Assembly (NCBI GenBank): GCA_034008185.1
Contig: CM067081.1
Location: 153,604,258 to 153,668,257 of the forward strand
From: Gorsachius magnificus
Lineage: Eukaryota > Chordata > Aves > Pelecaniformes > Ardeidae
Reading direction: 5' to 3'
DNA: 64,000 nucleotides
In this document: positions 12,413 to 25,857 of the stretch, one piece after another
Layout: the number at the start of each line of letters is the position of its first letter
Numbering within the stretch: position 1 is the stretch's first letter
Notes under the pieces: generated by a model
Told to the model about the DNA's origin: nothing
Database searches by the model: none
The model's input: only the letters and a program-made list of their open reading frames with translations
Translations under genes and position numbers: made by a program

Positions 12413-15400
12413 GATAGAGATAGAGAGCATGTCAGCTTCTTGGTGTCTCAAGATACCACCCAAATAATCTTAGGCCAGTTTGGATTTCTAAACAATCTAG
12501 AAGCTACCCTAAGTGGCGTGTTTGTTACTACAAAGAAAACCAGTGACTCCTGATAAATAGCCTTTAGTGGTTTGGCAACAAGAGAGACTGAAACACAGGA
12601 ATCCCTCAGAAACAGATTCTTGCAATTATGTTCATAAATACATGGCTTGATTTTTCACATGTGCTAAGCACTAAGGAAACCTCACCTGCTTGCCATCTTT
12701 AAAAAAACAAGTCACCTCAGCAGAATTGCTGAGCCCTTTACACTTCTGCTATAGAGTAATTAATGGAGAATAAAACTTGTAATGCGAGTTTCAGATATGG
12801 TTTTGTGCTGCACTTTTAGATGCCTGGCACAGAAACAAGAATCTAGGAGTCAGGGTTACACTGGCTCCAAGCCACCTCTGGCTCTCCAATTTCAGCTCTT
12901 GGCATAATTTAGCCAGGTCCATCTGTCCCTGCTTGCCCATGGGCATCAACACTGCCAGGAACCTCAGCAAGGCTATGTGTTATGGCCCCTCTCCTCATGT
13001 ATTTCCCTCCCATGCCCACACCTCCATGCCAGCACTGCTAAACGCTCACTCAGGCTCAGCTACCAAGACGAAGCTGTGGGTTTTAGGGCTCCTTTCCCAG
13101 CATGGAGGAGCAGCAGGCAAAGCAGGGACTTCTCTCCCTCCCCATTTGAATGCTTTTAAGCTTTCAGAAGTTTCTCCTCTCACCTGAGAAATCCTTTGGC
13201 AGGCATTTTAAGAAGAGACAGCACCTTCTACACCCTGACACGTAAGTCCACAGCCAGGGGACTGGGACAGGCACCCTAGACACAGAAGGGCAAGGGCAGG
13301 CCCCTGCAGACCAGCCATGCCAAGATGTGCAGCCTGGGGAACGTCGGTTCCTGTCCCTCAGCAGTTCCCAGGTGAACTGGAGAATCTCTCCCCAGCGCAA
13401 GTGTGCTAAACCCAGCCCACGTTTGCAGGTCCTTTCTGTTTCAACATTTTCCAGAAGAAATAAACCTCTTTCATGCACACCTCCACCAAGCAAAAGCAGC
13501 TCACCAATATATTTTTCAAGCAGCCCGAGTGAAAAAACTTTTCATTCAAGGAGTCGAGTGAAGGCTCATTCCAAAATATTGCTCCCAGGCTCACTCAAAC
13601 ACCCTGAACTTTGTGGGTCTAAAATACTAAACCGCAAGCCTCAAAAGATGACCTATTTTCACATGACTACGCTTTGTCTCTAGCTTTTTGTTGCATGCTA
13701 TTTTGACACTTTCCAGTTTCCAGCCACAACTGAAATCTGAACATGGAGGTATCTGAAAAGTTAAGAGAAAGTTAGCAAGGGTTTGACTTTTTGGAGTTTA
13801 ACACTGTTAACTCAGGCAAAGTAGCACTTCTGTGTGATAGTCTAGAGTGGTTATTTTACCTAACTACATTTCTATTCTCTTTGTGAGTCTGTTAAACCAG
13901 AACTTAGGAATGTGAATGGGGTATCAACACAGCACGAAGGCATATGACGAGATGTCCTAGTGTGAAAGCTTGGACACACTATGTATTCCAATGTGTGTGT
14001 TACATATGTACAGGACAGGTGTTCCGTACCCGTGCCCTGAAGCTTATTAGTTTTGGCTTTGATAAGACAGCTTGGTACTGAGTGAGAGCACACTAAGAAC
14101 CAGTCTCCTCTCCAAGCAGATGGCAGCTCCTTATGGCAGGGACAGAGCACATGGACACAGGCTGGCTATTCGTGTGCAATGCTCAGAACACTAGGACCAG
14201 GATGGGGGTTTTTTTTGTTGGTTTTTTTTTTTTCTGTCTTCCTTCAACTCTTACAAATAAGTAACTAGCACACATAAATACAGACATACGTATTACCTAA
14301 AACTACAAGCTTCGCTTCTTTTTCCAACTTTTATTGGACTGGAAGCCTGCCGTGCAGAAGGGTATTCACCCTGTATTTGTAACAGTGCTTAAAGCAAGCC
14401 CAGACAAACACAGGCTGTCAATCATCCTATACCACACTTATAAACCCAGCTAGCCCCTCTTCCAGTGCTTTTAATGTCGCTGGGTGCCATGGGTCTGCTA
14501 CTTCCACTCCATAAAGCTGAAGACAAGAATATTCACATTCTACAGTGACATCGTCGGCTCCGCTCTCTCCTCTACCCTTCTCTTGCCAGGTGCAGTTACC
14601 ACACACCTGACACTTGCGGGAAAGCAGTAGGCTCTAAAGATCAAATTATCAGATGTCATTTTCTTTTACCCAGCCAAACGGAAAACAAGGGTACAAGAAG
14701 TGACAGTCTTGATACGTTCCCCTGCCTTCTTTGCTGCAGAGCTGCTTTACTTCTCAGTACAGATTCTGTTTCTTAATCCAGGGGCTAAAGTAAGCAAGCA
14801 AGGATGGAAGCAAAGGGGAAAAAAAAGGAAAGAGTTGTAACAAGAAAAGAGAAAAAAGAAAGAAGCCTATTACTTCTGCCTTGGCTATCAGCCAGAGAGT
14901 GGAAAACAGATTTATAGCTGTTATGGTAAACAACTTAAAGAAAACCAAGGCACCCAGCAATCTGTATTCTGTCAACATCAGTTTCATCCTTTAAACATGC
15001 TCCAACAAAAAAACCTTACATTCCACCTGGCAAACTCTTTTTCATCCCCTTATTTACTGGAACTATTCAGAAAGCATTTTCAAGCTAGGTGGTAGTTGAC
15101 TTTTTCAGCATCTGGGTAGGTAGGTAGGTCCCTTTGCCACGCACGTGTGTATTGTGTTGCTAGAAATCACCCCAAGGAGAAGAGGAGAGCTGCACTGCTT
15201 GCATTTCCCTTTTGGAAAGCGGGATGCCAGTCAAGAAGATCTCACTAAAGAAGCCAATTTGTTGTCTCATGGTGTGTGGGAGTGTTTTGCATGTCACTGT
15301 CTGCCAAAATAATTTGTCAGCAGGGTGAATTTCCTCAGCTGTGTATCAGGTGTTGAGACGCTACAAAAATCATTAAGAGCCCTCATGCTGAGGGCTCAGG

Positions 15401-17780
15401 GGCAGGTGGGTGGGAAAAGAGGAAGCTAAAATCCCACCCAATCCACTCCAGGGAGCTACATTCTGAATAATAAAATTATTCAGTAATAAGTACCAATGAG
15501 AAAAAAAATATATCCTTCAGGATGCAGTACAGGATGTACTCTATTTCCACCACATATTGAAGGGGCAGAAACAAAACCCCACCTCATCAGATGCACCTAC
15601 TGTTGTTAAAACCCCTTAGCAATTCAGTACCTCAACAGCAAAGGCTGGAGACTTAGTTCTGGAAGAAAACCAACACTATTTGCATTGCACTCACATACAC
15701 AAATAAGGCCGTACACATGCAAATCTAAACCAAATTCTGATTTCTTCCTTATCCAATTACAGTTAACGAGAGCAGAAGCAAAAGATGATGTCTTAAGGCT
15801 CAGTATTACTGGGAAAGGGGTTGCCAGAAGGATGTGTAAGTACCAAATGGCTGTTGCAGAAATTTTAATAAGTAGAACCTTCAATTTTTCTACACCCCAG
15901 TTCTCTGTAGATAAGGCCAGACTTTGGCAGTAGTGACAAAACAATTCTGCTAATTAACAGGGGAAGAGGTGATTAAATAAGGTTTTCCATGTATTCAGTC
16001 ACTTAAAGGCAACACCAAAAGTTGCTGAAAGTTCATGTTAAACAGTTTCCAGAACCATCTAATTCTCGCCGTTTGCAAAGATCCCTCAGGTCTGCTGGGT
16101 GCAGTGACTGTAGAGCCATGGCTCAGCCCCTGACATAGCAGGGACTGTATGTGGTAACACTTTCCCTAGGCCTGCTTCCATATCTTCAGACATCAGAGCA
16201 AAATGCCAGGATCTTGCCATGCTTAGAACCATCCCTGAGTTGGTACCAACATGGCTGAAGTAATGCAAAGCCTCTTGAATCCTGAGTTGAGAACGTCTGT
16301 TCTCATGTTTACCTCCCCTACACAGTCTGTACGTGACACACTCAGGATATACCAAAAACACCTCATGCAGGCCAGTCTTTGAAAAGATATTTTGGTGCCA
16401 ACATTCCTCTCCATCCCCTGTGATTTTAGCATTGTTTTCCTCTCCAAACTGTGTTCCTTTTTCTGCAGTTGAGTCAAGGTGTGTCTACTAATCAGACATG
16501 TCCAGGAGTCCCTTCTCCTGGCTATGACAGGCATGAGCATCACTAGAACTAGAGACATTGCTTGGGGAAAACAGACATGCATTAAGTGACTGCATGGGAG
16601 AAGCTCAAAACTAACTTGTGGATTAATGCTTGTCCAGGTAAAAGTCTTATTTCCAGTTTCATGACAAATCATTTGACAAATTCATATATATTCTGTATCT
16701 ACAGCTGTACTTGAGGTTGCTGTATAAGCAGCTCCAGAAGAAAAAACTTCTAGAAAAATTGTAAAGGCTGGACACTCAAATTAGCTTCCAAATAGTAGCA
16801 GATACCAGCAGCAGTAGCTGTCCTTAAAGAAACTTTTGAAATCCCACAGGCTGTAAAGCAGCACTGGGCACTAAACAAGACTTTTCTTTGCTGTCAGTCT
16901 GGAAAGAGTATGAATTTCACTGGGGAGTATTGCTGTCGGCAGTGCTACAGTCTCCAGATTGTTCTTGTATTCAATGATTGTACCACAAAATAAAAATAAC
17001 TACCCCGGTTTTGAGTAGCTCTGTACTGAACTGACTATACAGAGAAAATAAGAGATTCAAAGTATTTCTGGAAGGATTTGATTTTAAAAACATAAGGATA
17101 TCACAGAGAAAACACACTCCTTTTTGTCAGCCAAATTCCACCATTTTGAAAAGCCTTCCCATTGTTTGTCAGGCTGAAATTTTTTTCTGGATGGCAAGAA
17201 ATGAAGATTCAAGACAATTTATTCAAGCAATGCCAAAATTCTGCTAGATTTTCATTGTTACATTGTGAGTTTTTAAGGGAATGAGAAAGGGCAGAAATAT
17301 AACTTTGCAGAGCCACAGGCACATATCTTCAAGGTAGAATTCCAAAGGAAACCAATAGCTATTCCTTTTTTTCCCCACTGAAAATCTCCAAAAACAACGA
17401 AGGCAGCTAAAATTTAAGGAGGGAATTAATGTTCAAAACAGGAACATAAAGTACATGAAATCCATTATTTACCACATCTGGGCACTAGAGCGTAAAAAAA
17501 TTGACAGTTGCCGCCTTTGTCATAAAGTCTCCAGAAATGGGGGTAGGGGAAGATCTACAGCAGTAACTGAAGAAAGATTTCCTAATGGTAGATAAATTGT
17601 AGCTTCTTTCTGGAATGTGCACAAGATTTTAAGTATTGTGACTGCATCATGCTAACAATAGTGAGAGCTTTCAAAATACAGGATCAGACCCCACACTGAG
17701 ATGCATCACGTTTTCCCACTCAGTCTCACTCTGGGAACTTGCTTTCCCTCAAAACAATTTCTTATCCATTTGCTGTATTC

Positions 17781-17806
17781 TTTTGCTTTGTTTTGTTTTG
17801 TTTTCT
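17781..17806. repeat. (TTTTG)n microsatellite
   Basis: Four to five ttttg units in a row, within T-rich sequence. Confidence 0.85.
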
Positions 17807-19845
17807 TCAAAGTATTTTCCCTATTTAGCCCATGTTTACCTTTCCCTGAATCATTCTCAGCACTCTTTACACCACTTTCCCTCTTCTTCGAGTCCACACC
17901 TTCCCTTTCATTAATGCCCCCTCCTTTTTAGTATCACCTTCCTAGCAAGAGGTGGAGAACTGCTTTAGGCAAACCTTTCTCATGCTCCACTTTAAGGTAG
18001 CAAGAGTGGTGCCTCACAAGCTATTTATAAAAGCATCTAAGGCAACAGAAGAGAAAGAAAATGGAGAGTCGAGCATAAACAGACACTGCATTTTGTTATG
18101 CTCTAATTCTATTATAAGGTCTATACAGGAGCATACAGTAAAGGTGAGATGGTGATTTATGCCTTCACTCAAATAAGATTTGTTTGAAAGCAATCAGTAC
18201 TCATGGAGCCTCATCAGGGATTTTAAACAATGGAAAGTAATTTGTACAGGTGTACAAATAGCTGGTTAAAACACACGCAATTCACTCCTGTGGCTTAATC
18301 TTATACATGCAGCTTGAACTAAATCTGAACCAGCAAACTAATTCAGATTTTGCTATCAAAACACACCATGGCAGACTACTCTGCCTATTTAAGAGCTGCT
18401 GCTGAGTTTTCCAATGCAACAGGTTTTGGGGAAACACTTCATTTTTTCAAGTCTTTACCAACCTTTGAAATTTTAAAGTTTCACTATCACTAGGGAGCAT
18501 GTTCAACTCCTAAGAGTGACCTCTTCGTATTTTCTTAACTTTCTAGGTGAGTATTCCTTCTCCTTTCTACATTCAAACTTGCATCCCTGATGCTCTTCTC
18601 ACCTTGTACCACACAAACATTTCTCTTAAAAAACCCCCAACCAACAAACCACCTTGTAACATCTGTACCACCACACTGATTTCCTGGGCAATGATCTGAT
18701 TCTCATGGTTGAATTAAAGTGCTTGGCATTCAGCCTTTTCCTTCTTCCCTAACTAGGTTATGATTGCCTCATAAAGCAGTGCCTGGGTGATATTACTAGC
18801 TAATTAATGTCTATTTAGCGTAAAGGGCTGCAGCCACCTTCCAGCCCCTACAGGCTTTTTTTCTTCCTTTCCCTGACAGAACCAGATGGCATTTTGGCCA
18901 ACCTTTGCCCACCCTTCACGAGTCATGCACTCAATTCATGCAATGTGTCTAGCAGCTTTGGAAACACATGGCCACCACAGCTGGGCAGATGCTAGAAGGC
19001 TGGGTGTTACTGCCTCAAACAATGGGAAAATTAATGACTTCAATTAAAAGATGCAGATAAAACCCCCTACCAAGGTATAGTCACCTTTTCGCTCTTGGAT
19101 GCTGTTGTGGTTTTCAATTTATTTCATTTTCCAGCTCTCATCACATAACAGGGTGACAGACATGTAACTAGGAGGAGAAATACTTTGCCAACAATGAATG
19201 CTTACAGCAGACCACGAGGGAATGACGATCCCCGTCTCACTACACCATTTGATCACAGGATAAATCAGGATGATGAACACACTCATGTTTAAAGGAAGAG
19301 TCCAATTATATGTTTCAGTAGAGTCAGCCCAGAATACTTGGCTTTTTTCAAGATCAAGCACCAGTACTCCAATAATTATCTTCCCATTGTTTTTTGTGTG
19401 CACCGTTCACTAATTTCATGTTCCTATTAAGCGACAATCAGCCCCAGCTCCTGGTTACTGCATCAAAACACTGTTTCATGTCCTGCCCACCCCATGCATC
19501 AGTCACACATCAAAGATCCATCAGAAAGGGAGCAAAACATGAAATACTATCAATCAAAAGCCACCTGAAAATTAACTAACTTGAAGCTTACTTAATTAAA
19601 AACAAAAGCATAAATAATTTTCTCTCAGAAAGACCCCTGCTTCAAAAACCATTACATTGAAATTACCCTCTCCTCCAACAGCTTGTGATCAAAACCAACA
19701 CCAAATATCGTAGTTATTTTTAGATCACATATTCTCTACTTTCACTGATTGAAGTAATTTAAGGATCTCTCTATTTGCATACTTTGTCTTTTTAGCTACA
19801 ATCCTCACTTCTCAGAAATAATTACTTCATCTTAAAAAGGTTTTA

Positions 19846-19887
19846 TACATATATGTATACACACACACATATATATACGTATGTATA
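19846..19887. repeat. Mixed (AC)n/(AT)n microsatellite
   Basis: Runs of at, ac and again at/gt dinucleotides, followed by a non-repetitive sequence. Confidence 0.9.
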
Positions 19888-22448
19888 GCAATGCAGAGAC
19901 ACTCCAAGCAGCCTGCAGCCATACTATGACCAGCTGTGGTCTAATTTGCTCCTGACATCTGAGAAAAAATTACTATTGAGAAAACAGCCCCAGTGGGTCA
20001 ACTGCTGGCACTTTCTCTCACAGCTAAGTCCCCCATCACTTGCCCTAAGTGACAGGCTGGAGGATATTGCACTTTGAGCTGGAAGAGCTGTACAGTATTT
20101 CGGACTAGATGTAAAACACTGGCCACTGATGACCCTTAAAAGATCCATGAGAACTCCGTGTACAGGAGGAGTTGTCCCCTCTATGCTCTGCCATATTCCT
20201 TTTGGGGAATTTTGCTGAAATCCTTTCTGCAAGTTTTATTTGAAAAATAATTTCTGAAGGGACAAACCTCTGTAAAGAACCTGTGAGCTACTTCAGCTGC
20301 CAAAATATAATAGTGCTTTCTAAGTTTTTCTTCAAAGTGCCAGGTTAGAAAGATTTTTTAGGTTGCTAAGTCAAGCACCCACAAGCTTGGAAATGCCAGA
20401 GCTCGTGTCATCTGAGCATCATACCCCAGCCCAGTTGCACTCAAGCATTTTGACAACCTACAACCACATTGCCACCCGCTACTTTCTTCTACTGGACTCT
20501 TGCCTCAATGTTTAAGTAGAGACCTGCTTGATACCCTTTTGTACTCTGGACATGCAGTGCACAGCCTCAAGAGTTATTTATACCACACTAGCAAAACTGT
20601 GCACAGAATGTAAAATGATTAATTTTCTCCAAAGCACCTCTGATGGAGTCACCCCATAGTATCCCAGTTTCTTGTGACCATGAAATTTACCCTCGCTGTG
20701 GTCCTCTAAGGTGAGGTTGCAGTATTATGTGTATTCTGCAACTGGGCAAATGAGAGTCAGAAGGAAGGCAGGCAAAAACTTTCCATTAATTTCAGTAATA
20801 TGACCTGAGGCACACAGAAAAGCCTATTTCTGTTTCCAGCCCTTCACTCTTTTTCAAAGTCTCCTTGTAATAGCCTCCTAGGAACCCATCCTACTTCACA
20901 GTGGATGTGCGTAGAATGAGGAGCCCGTTGTTACTGGCCATTTGCAAAGTTTATGGTAAATCTGCATCATTCAGAAATTCTGTCAGGGAAACTGAGGGGA
21001 GAAGCTGGTCCTCCTGAGCAGCATTCAACTGCCTTAACTGTAATAATACCTTGCTTTCTCCACTGCAGTCCCCTGCCTCATTTAGTATACACTTTCCAGC
21101 TTGGAAGCAAATGAGGCAGTGTCTAAACATACTTCAGATCTTGCCCACTGGTATAACAAATAATCTCCATCAGCCCAGAACTCCAGATTCTGGACAGAAA
21201 CAGCCACAGACCCTGTCCCCCCATGGCCCTAACCTGTCTCACTCACCTCTTGCCTATCTGCACCCCACGTCCTCCTCCTGTTCATTACTCCCATTCTGAT
21301 TTCCCAGACATCTGTATGTCCCCTGTGCTCCTAATTGCCAGCCCCCATCCCCTAACCTGGCACCCCGAGTTTCTCTGCGCATTCCCTTTTTGCTTCTACT
21401 CCTTTGGCTCTTGCAACCTCCTCTCCCTCTTCCTCCATTACCTTTGCCTGACCCATCTCCATTCACCATGGGTGCTGCTTCTCTTTTCTCCTGGGAGCTA
21501 CTGGAGATCAGCTGGTGAGCAGTGCAGCCCCCCTTCCCTCAGCCCCATGGGCAGGCCTGCAACCAGGATTAAGCACCAAGGGACATAATTCCTCTGTGAG
21601 CATGTGCAGATGGAAACTTCTGAAAACAAAGCTCATCAATCTGAGGTGTCTCCAAAGTGCATGAACAACCTCATCAACAGGGCAAACTCGGGGGTACATC
21701 TCTGGAGACAGCAAAAGGCATCTCCCAGGTATTATGGTGAGACTTTATGAAATGTCAAGCCTCCAACACTTCATTCCAATGAATCTCATACCACTACCGG
21801 CACTAAAACATCTCAGGAAACAACTGCTGGATTTATTTATTTTAAAGAAGGTAATTTAAAGCAGCACATTTCCCACAAATCTTGTCTTCAGAAACAACTG
21901 GCTTTTTTATTAAAGTTTTAACTAAAAGAAAAAGAGAAAGAATCGGTCAAAGACTGAGTCTTACCATGAAAAATTTCAGCCAAAACAATTAAAGTTTAGA
22001 GAAGCTATAAAGAAAACAATTCCTTATAGTAGGCAGTGACAGGTACACTGTACTCTGGGCAGTGCTACTGACTTTGCTTGTAATTAATAAATCTACCAAA
22101 CACAATTGTTCCAGCTAAGCAAACACTTCCATTCATGCTGAGGTAAACAAAATAATTCCTCTTACCAATTAGAAGTTAGTCCACATGCTGTCACCATCTC
22201 TCCACACTGCCTAGAAGTGTCTAAGCATCATTTTTCTCCTAGCTTTGCAAGCTCCAAATTTCGGGCCCTGCCATTGCAGTCTGTGGAAAACTGAACCTGA
22301 ATTCACCATCCTTCGCATTGCAAAGAGCATAAAACCAAGAACTGGATCCAGAATCCCTCAGGGTAATGGGAGAAAACCAGGTGAGTGTTTCCTGGCAGTG
22401 CTACCCAGGCCACCCTTTCTTACCATGACATCTCCTTCCCCTGCCGGC

Positions 22449-22480
22449 AGTTTCCAGTTTGCTGGAAAGTTTCCAGTTTG
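22449..22480. repeat. Direct repeat, 13 bp with 6-bp spacer
   Basis: agtttccagtttg at 22449-22461 and 22468-22480, making a 19-bp period. Minor local repeat in the large intron. Confidence 0.75.
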
Positions 22481-23435
22481 TAGCCACACGGCTATGCAGC
22501 CTCCCGTCTGTACTGCATCTGCCCTGGAGCTGTACTCGGCAGGCACCTGGCAGCCCCCTTCCACACACATCCAAGACAGAAAGAAAAACTGAAACAAGGA
22601 CCACGTGGTCACTATTTCTCATTTTTCTATACTAAGTTTTAAAGCCCACCCATAGGGACCCAGATACAGTAGAACTAGAAATATAAAGCAGAATTGATAT
22701 ACACAATTATACATTATGTACTTGGGGGGTAAAAAACAACCCCAGAACACTAGAATTTTTCAAAACCAGGAACAGAGTTCATCTAAACTTTGCTAGCAAT
22801 TATGGATCTACTGCTGGTTTTGAAAATCTAAAGCAAAAGGACCAAAAAGCTGAGAACCACTTCCAAAACAGGCAAGAAGAGTAAGAGATGCTCTTATATA
22901 AGTCTGAACATGGCAAACAGGATTGTGGTGGTAGAAATCTCTTACAAGGGGAAAATATCAGCAAGAAACCCACTGTTTAGTCAAGCTACACCAACAGTGG
23001 TATCTCTTCAAGATTATATGAAAACTATTGCCTACATCTTTGAAAGCAAGCAGCAATTGCAGAGGTTTCTGCTTTGTCACATTACATCAGAGCTACCTTA
23101 AGGGTGAGTGCTTTGGTCTTTCTCATAACCAGCTGCCATGAAGGTTCCCTTAGCTGGAACTTCAGGCATCTGAAATAATGTATTTACTTTTGGAAATTTG
23201 GATCTAGGATTATTAAGAGTTCAGGGTACAACAGAGAAAAAAAACCAAAGTCAAGAACATATAATAATGGAGAAAGAGGAAGAAACAGAAGGGAGGAGCA
23301 AAAGAGAAGAAGCAAAAGGACTTCTGTAGTTTCAGCACATCAGCACAATTCATTAAGCTTAAAGGAGCCACTAGGAGTTGTCTGTAGTGATGGTGACAGT
23401 GCATCATCAAGCAGAGAAATGCAGAGGGCTCTTAC

Positions 23436-23561
23436 TGCAGCATACGTGTCTGGCTGGCGTCCTTTTGTTTGTCAGGTACCTCGTAGTGTGGGGAAATCTT
23501 GCCGAGGCCACTGTCACTCAGCATCCTCTTTCGAACCGCAGGGTTCCACCGATCTGATATT
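23436..23561 (-). CDS. DGKI: DGKI internal exon h: divergent linker exon
   Basis: A 126-nt exon with acceptor ctccctag and donor gtaaga. A leading A completes Gly, 41 codons follow, and CA is left for a Gln codon finished by exon i. It opens ISDRWNPAVRKRMLSDSGLG, matching mammalian ISDWWNPALRKRMLSDSGLG from memory, then runs through KISPHYEVPDKQKDASQTRM where the mammalian residues differ at many sites. It is therefore the least conserved exon here. It is symmetric (a multiple of three, same phase at both ends), so skipping would keep the frame. The donor has A rather than G at the last exon base, and reading on into the intron gives CAG TAA, an immediate stop. Confidence 0.94.
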
Positions 23562-24140
23562 CTAGGGAGGGAAGAAGGCAAGAGAATGGCATTCACCCCT
23601 CAAAAATTACCTCACACATTCCACTTTGAAGCTGTCTTAGGCTTACTGGTTCCCAGCATTTTTCAGCCCATAGCAAGATAAAATAGCGTAATTCACTATG
23701 AGTACAACACTGTTCCTAAAGACGAATAGGAACGTTGATGGTCTGCCCAGAGGACGAGAAGAAACAGAGACACCTCACCATCATTCTTAGGCACAGAGGG
23801 CTTCAGGGTCTTATACAGTGGTTTCAGAGCCCTGACGTGCAGAGCAGGGGTTTGTAACTCGATCAATACAGCTTTACGGCAGGGCAGATACAATCAGGGG
23901 GTGCAAGGAGGTTGAAAGGTGCCAAAGTCCATTAGCCCTGCTGCGTGCTCCAGGATGCCTAATGGAGTAGACATTATCCCACTTGTCCTTCTGTCATTAC
24001 CATAGCTGCATCTGATCCTGTCCCCAGCTCCCCACCTGAGATCTTCCTCCCACATCTCCCAATCCTTCAGAAAAAGGGACCAGAAAAGAGATGCCCAATT
24101 CTAATACGGCTGCTGAAAGCTGGATCTCAGCACCACTCAC
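23562..24140 (-). other. DGKI: DGKI intron between exons g and h, 579 bp
   Basis: Phase 2 intron with gtgagt donor and cctag acceptor. Shortest intron in the window; no repeat recognised. Confidence 0.85.
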
Positions 24141-24268
24141 CCAGAGGCCTGCTCCACTACCAGATCAGGCATTCCTGGTGGCGTCCCCACCTGCTGCGAC
24201 ATTACCAGCTCTGGGTCCAGAATAAAAATCTCGTCCTGCGAAATTTCCGTCACAAAGTGCAAATGTTC
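24141..24268 (-). CDS. DGKI: DGKI internal exon g: EISQDEIFILDPEL segment
   Basis: A 128-nt exon with acceptor tccaacag and donor gtgagt. It starts in phase 0 with EHLHFVTEISQDEIFILDPE, continues LVMSQQVGTPPGMPDLVVEQ, then AS, and ends with GG, two bases of a Gly codon. The acidic, hydrophobic EISQDEIFILDPEL core and GTPPGMPDLVVEQASG are highly characteristic of DGKI. Compared with the mammalian sequence in memory only a few residues differ. It is 1.6 kb from exon f and just 579 bp from exon h, the shortest intron in the window. Confidence 0.96.
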
Positions 24269-25857
24269 CTGTTGGAGTGATACAAAGAACAAATAATGAA
24301 CCTGCAGCATCGCTGGTCTCTCAGAGCACTCAGCTGGCTATAGGAAAGCTGGGTGCACATCAGGGTCTCTGAAGAGCATTCATGGGGCTTGCTCTGTGTA
24401 TTTATTTGAGTGCACACATGTACACACACGGTAAACCTAACGCCACTCAGGCCACCAATAAATACTTTGTTGCTTTCAAGCCAAACAAGAATCCCAACCA
24501 GCAAGCTTCACACTCATAGCAACACTTCAAAGGCTGCTCCTCAGTGACTCTCTGTCATTCAGCTGAAAACTGGAGGTCTACCCAAAAAGCCAAGGTTTGC
24601 ATTTCAAAATGAGGACCAACAGCTAAGGTCTGCCCTCTGACAGAAATTTTCATTGTTTGGGGGTACTCTCCCAGACCTCCATTGCTTGTACATTCTGGTT
24701 TCACATCTCTTCTACCAACACTCTCTTTCTCAGCCCTTCTTTTTTGTTACTGACACTGAAGGCTCATCGTCCTTCAAAAAACACTGAGCGTGAGTAGGCC
24801 TGTCTACGTAGGTGAATGGGCAGGAAACTTCCCACCGTTTGTGTGCTGGGACGATCACACAGGATCGATCTTTTCCCTACAGAAACACAGGGCAAAGGAG
24901 TAGGAGGGAAAGATGGCCATTTGTACAGAGTCAGGCATTAAAGAAATGCAGAATAAGCCAAACAGAGTCACATCGCCCAGTGTAGCAGCATCTTCTTCAC
25001 CCTTGCTTTCCAAATGTTAGAGTACAACTTCATCAAAGCATTTATATGACTGTGTGCAAAGAATTCCCATGGTGGCTACATGCAGACACTGAACCTGGGA
25101 CCTCTGAACTGAAGCCACAGCTCCTTCTGCTTGAACTAAACCACCAGCTGCTTTAGCTAGGAAACAGTCATATGTTCATGTGATTCAGAAACAGCTTACA
25201 CGGATCTCGGGGGGACCAGATACAAATGACCACTGTGTGACATCAACAGTTTGCAATTAATGCTGAGTTGCTAATTGGCCTGTTCTGGCTACAAACCAGA
25301 AGCATCAAAAGCTCTGTAAAATTTTCAAAGTGCCTTTAGAAAATACATTCAGACTGTCAAATCTATACTACAGGTTTAAATCTAATGGAGCTACACCCTG
25401 GTTTTGGGGTTCCTTGGGAATATTTGATACAGTTCTGTTCGTAATCCTCAACTTGTAACATCACTGTAATTCCCATAGCTATTCCACCTCACACACACAA
25501 GATCAAGGCTTCTGGTGACTAGAAGCATCAGTGAAAAGATAAACTCAAATACTCTGGTGCCACACAGATGCCCTTAGTAAGACTTGATAAGGATGACAAA
25601 TGTAGAAAATTCTGACCTGTACATCAGGTTGGTAGTAGAAAGAAAGGCAGATGGTCAGCAGATATAAAAATTCAGTGAAACAAAGTGAATTACATCAACT
25701 GAAAAATGGCCCAGAATTTTTTCTCTATTTTTCATGAGACATCAGTAGTGTTTTAGAATACACAGAAGGAATGGCAGTTAAATCATTTTAAGCTGTATTT
25801 GACATAGCTTTTTAAAAAAAAAAAAAGTACAGAAACAGCAACTGAATAAAGATTTAC
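24269..25857 (-). other. DGKI: DGKI intron between exons f and g, 1.6 kb
   Basis: Phase 0 intron with gtaaat donor and caacag acceptor. It begins, on the transcribed-sense strand, with a long T run (plus-strand A run at about 25813-25826) roughly 30 nt after the donor. Nothing else recognised. Confidence 0.85.

Larger units (their letters stand above)
4772..23435 (-). other. DGKI: DGKI intron between exons h and i, 18.7 kb
   Basis: Largest intron here, with gtaaga donor and ttccag acceptor. It holds a CR1 copy at about 10120-10890, an AT dinucleotide block at 12365-12412, a mixed AC/AT block at 19846-19887, a TTTTG block near 17781-17806 and a small tandem repeat at 22449-22480. Direct joining of exons h and i restores SPVSSED in frame. 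The rest shows nothing I can name. Confidence 0.8.

Noticed and set aside
13327..13683. 118-codon Ser/Pro/Lys-rich open frame
   Set aside because: Low-complexity composition without recognisable domain.
16223..16672. 149-codon open frame on the minus strand
   Set aside because: No domain or family features, and no flanking exons.
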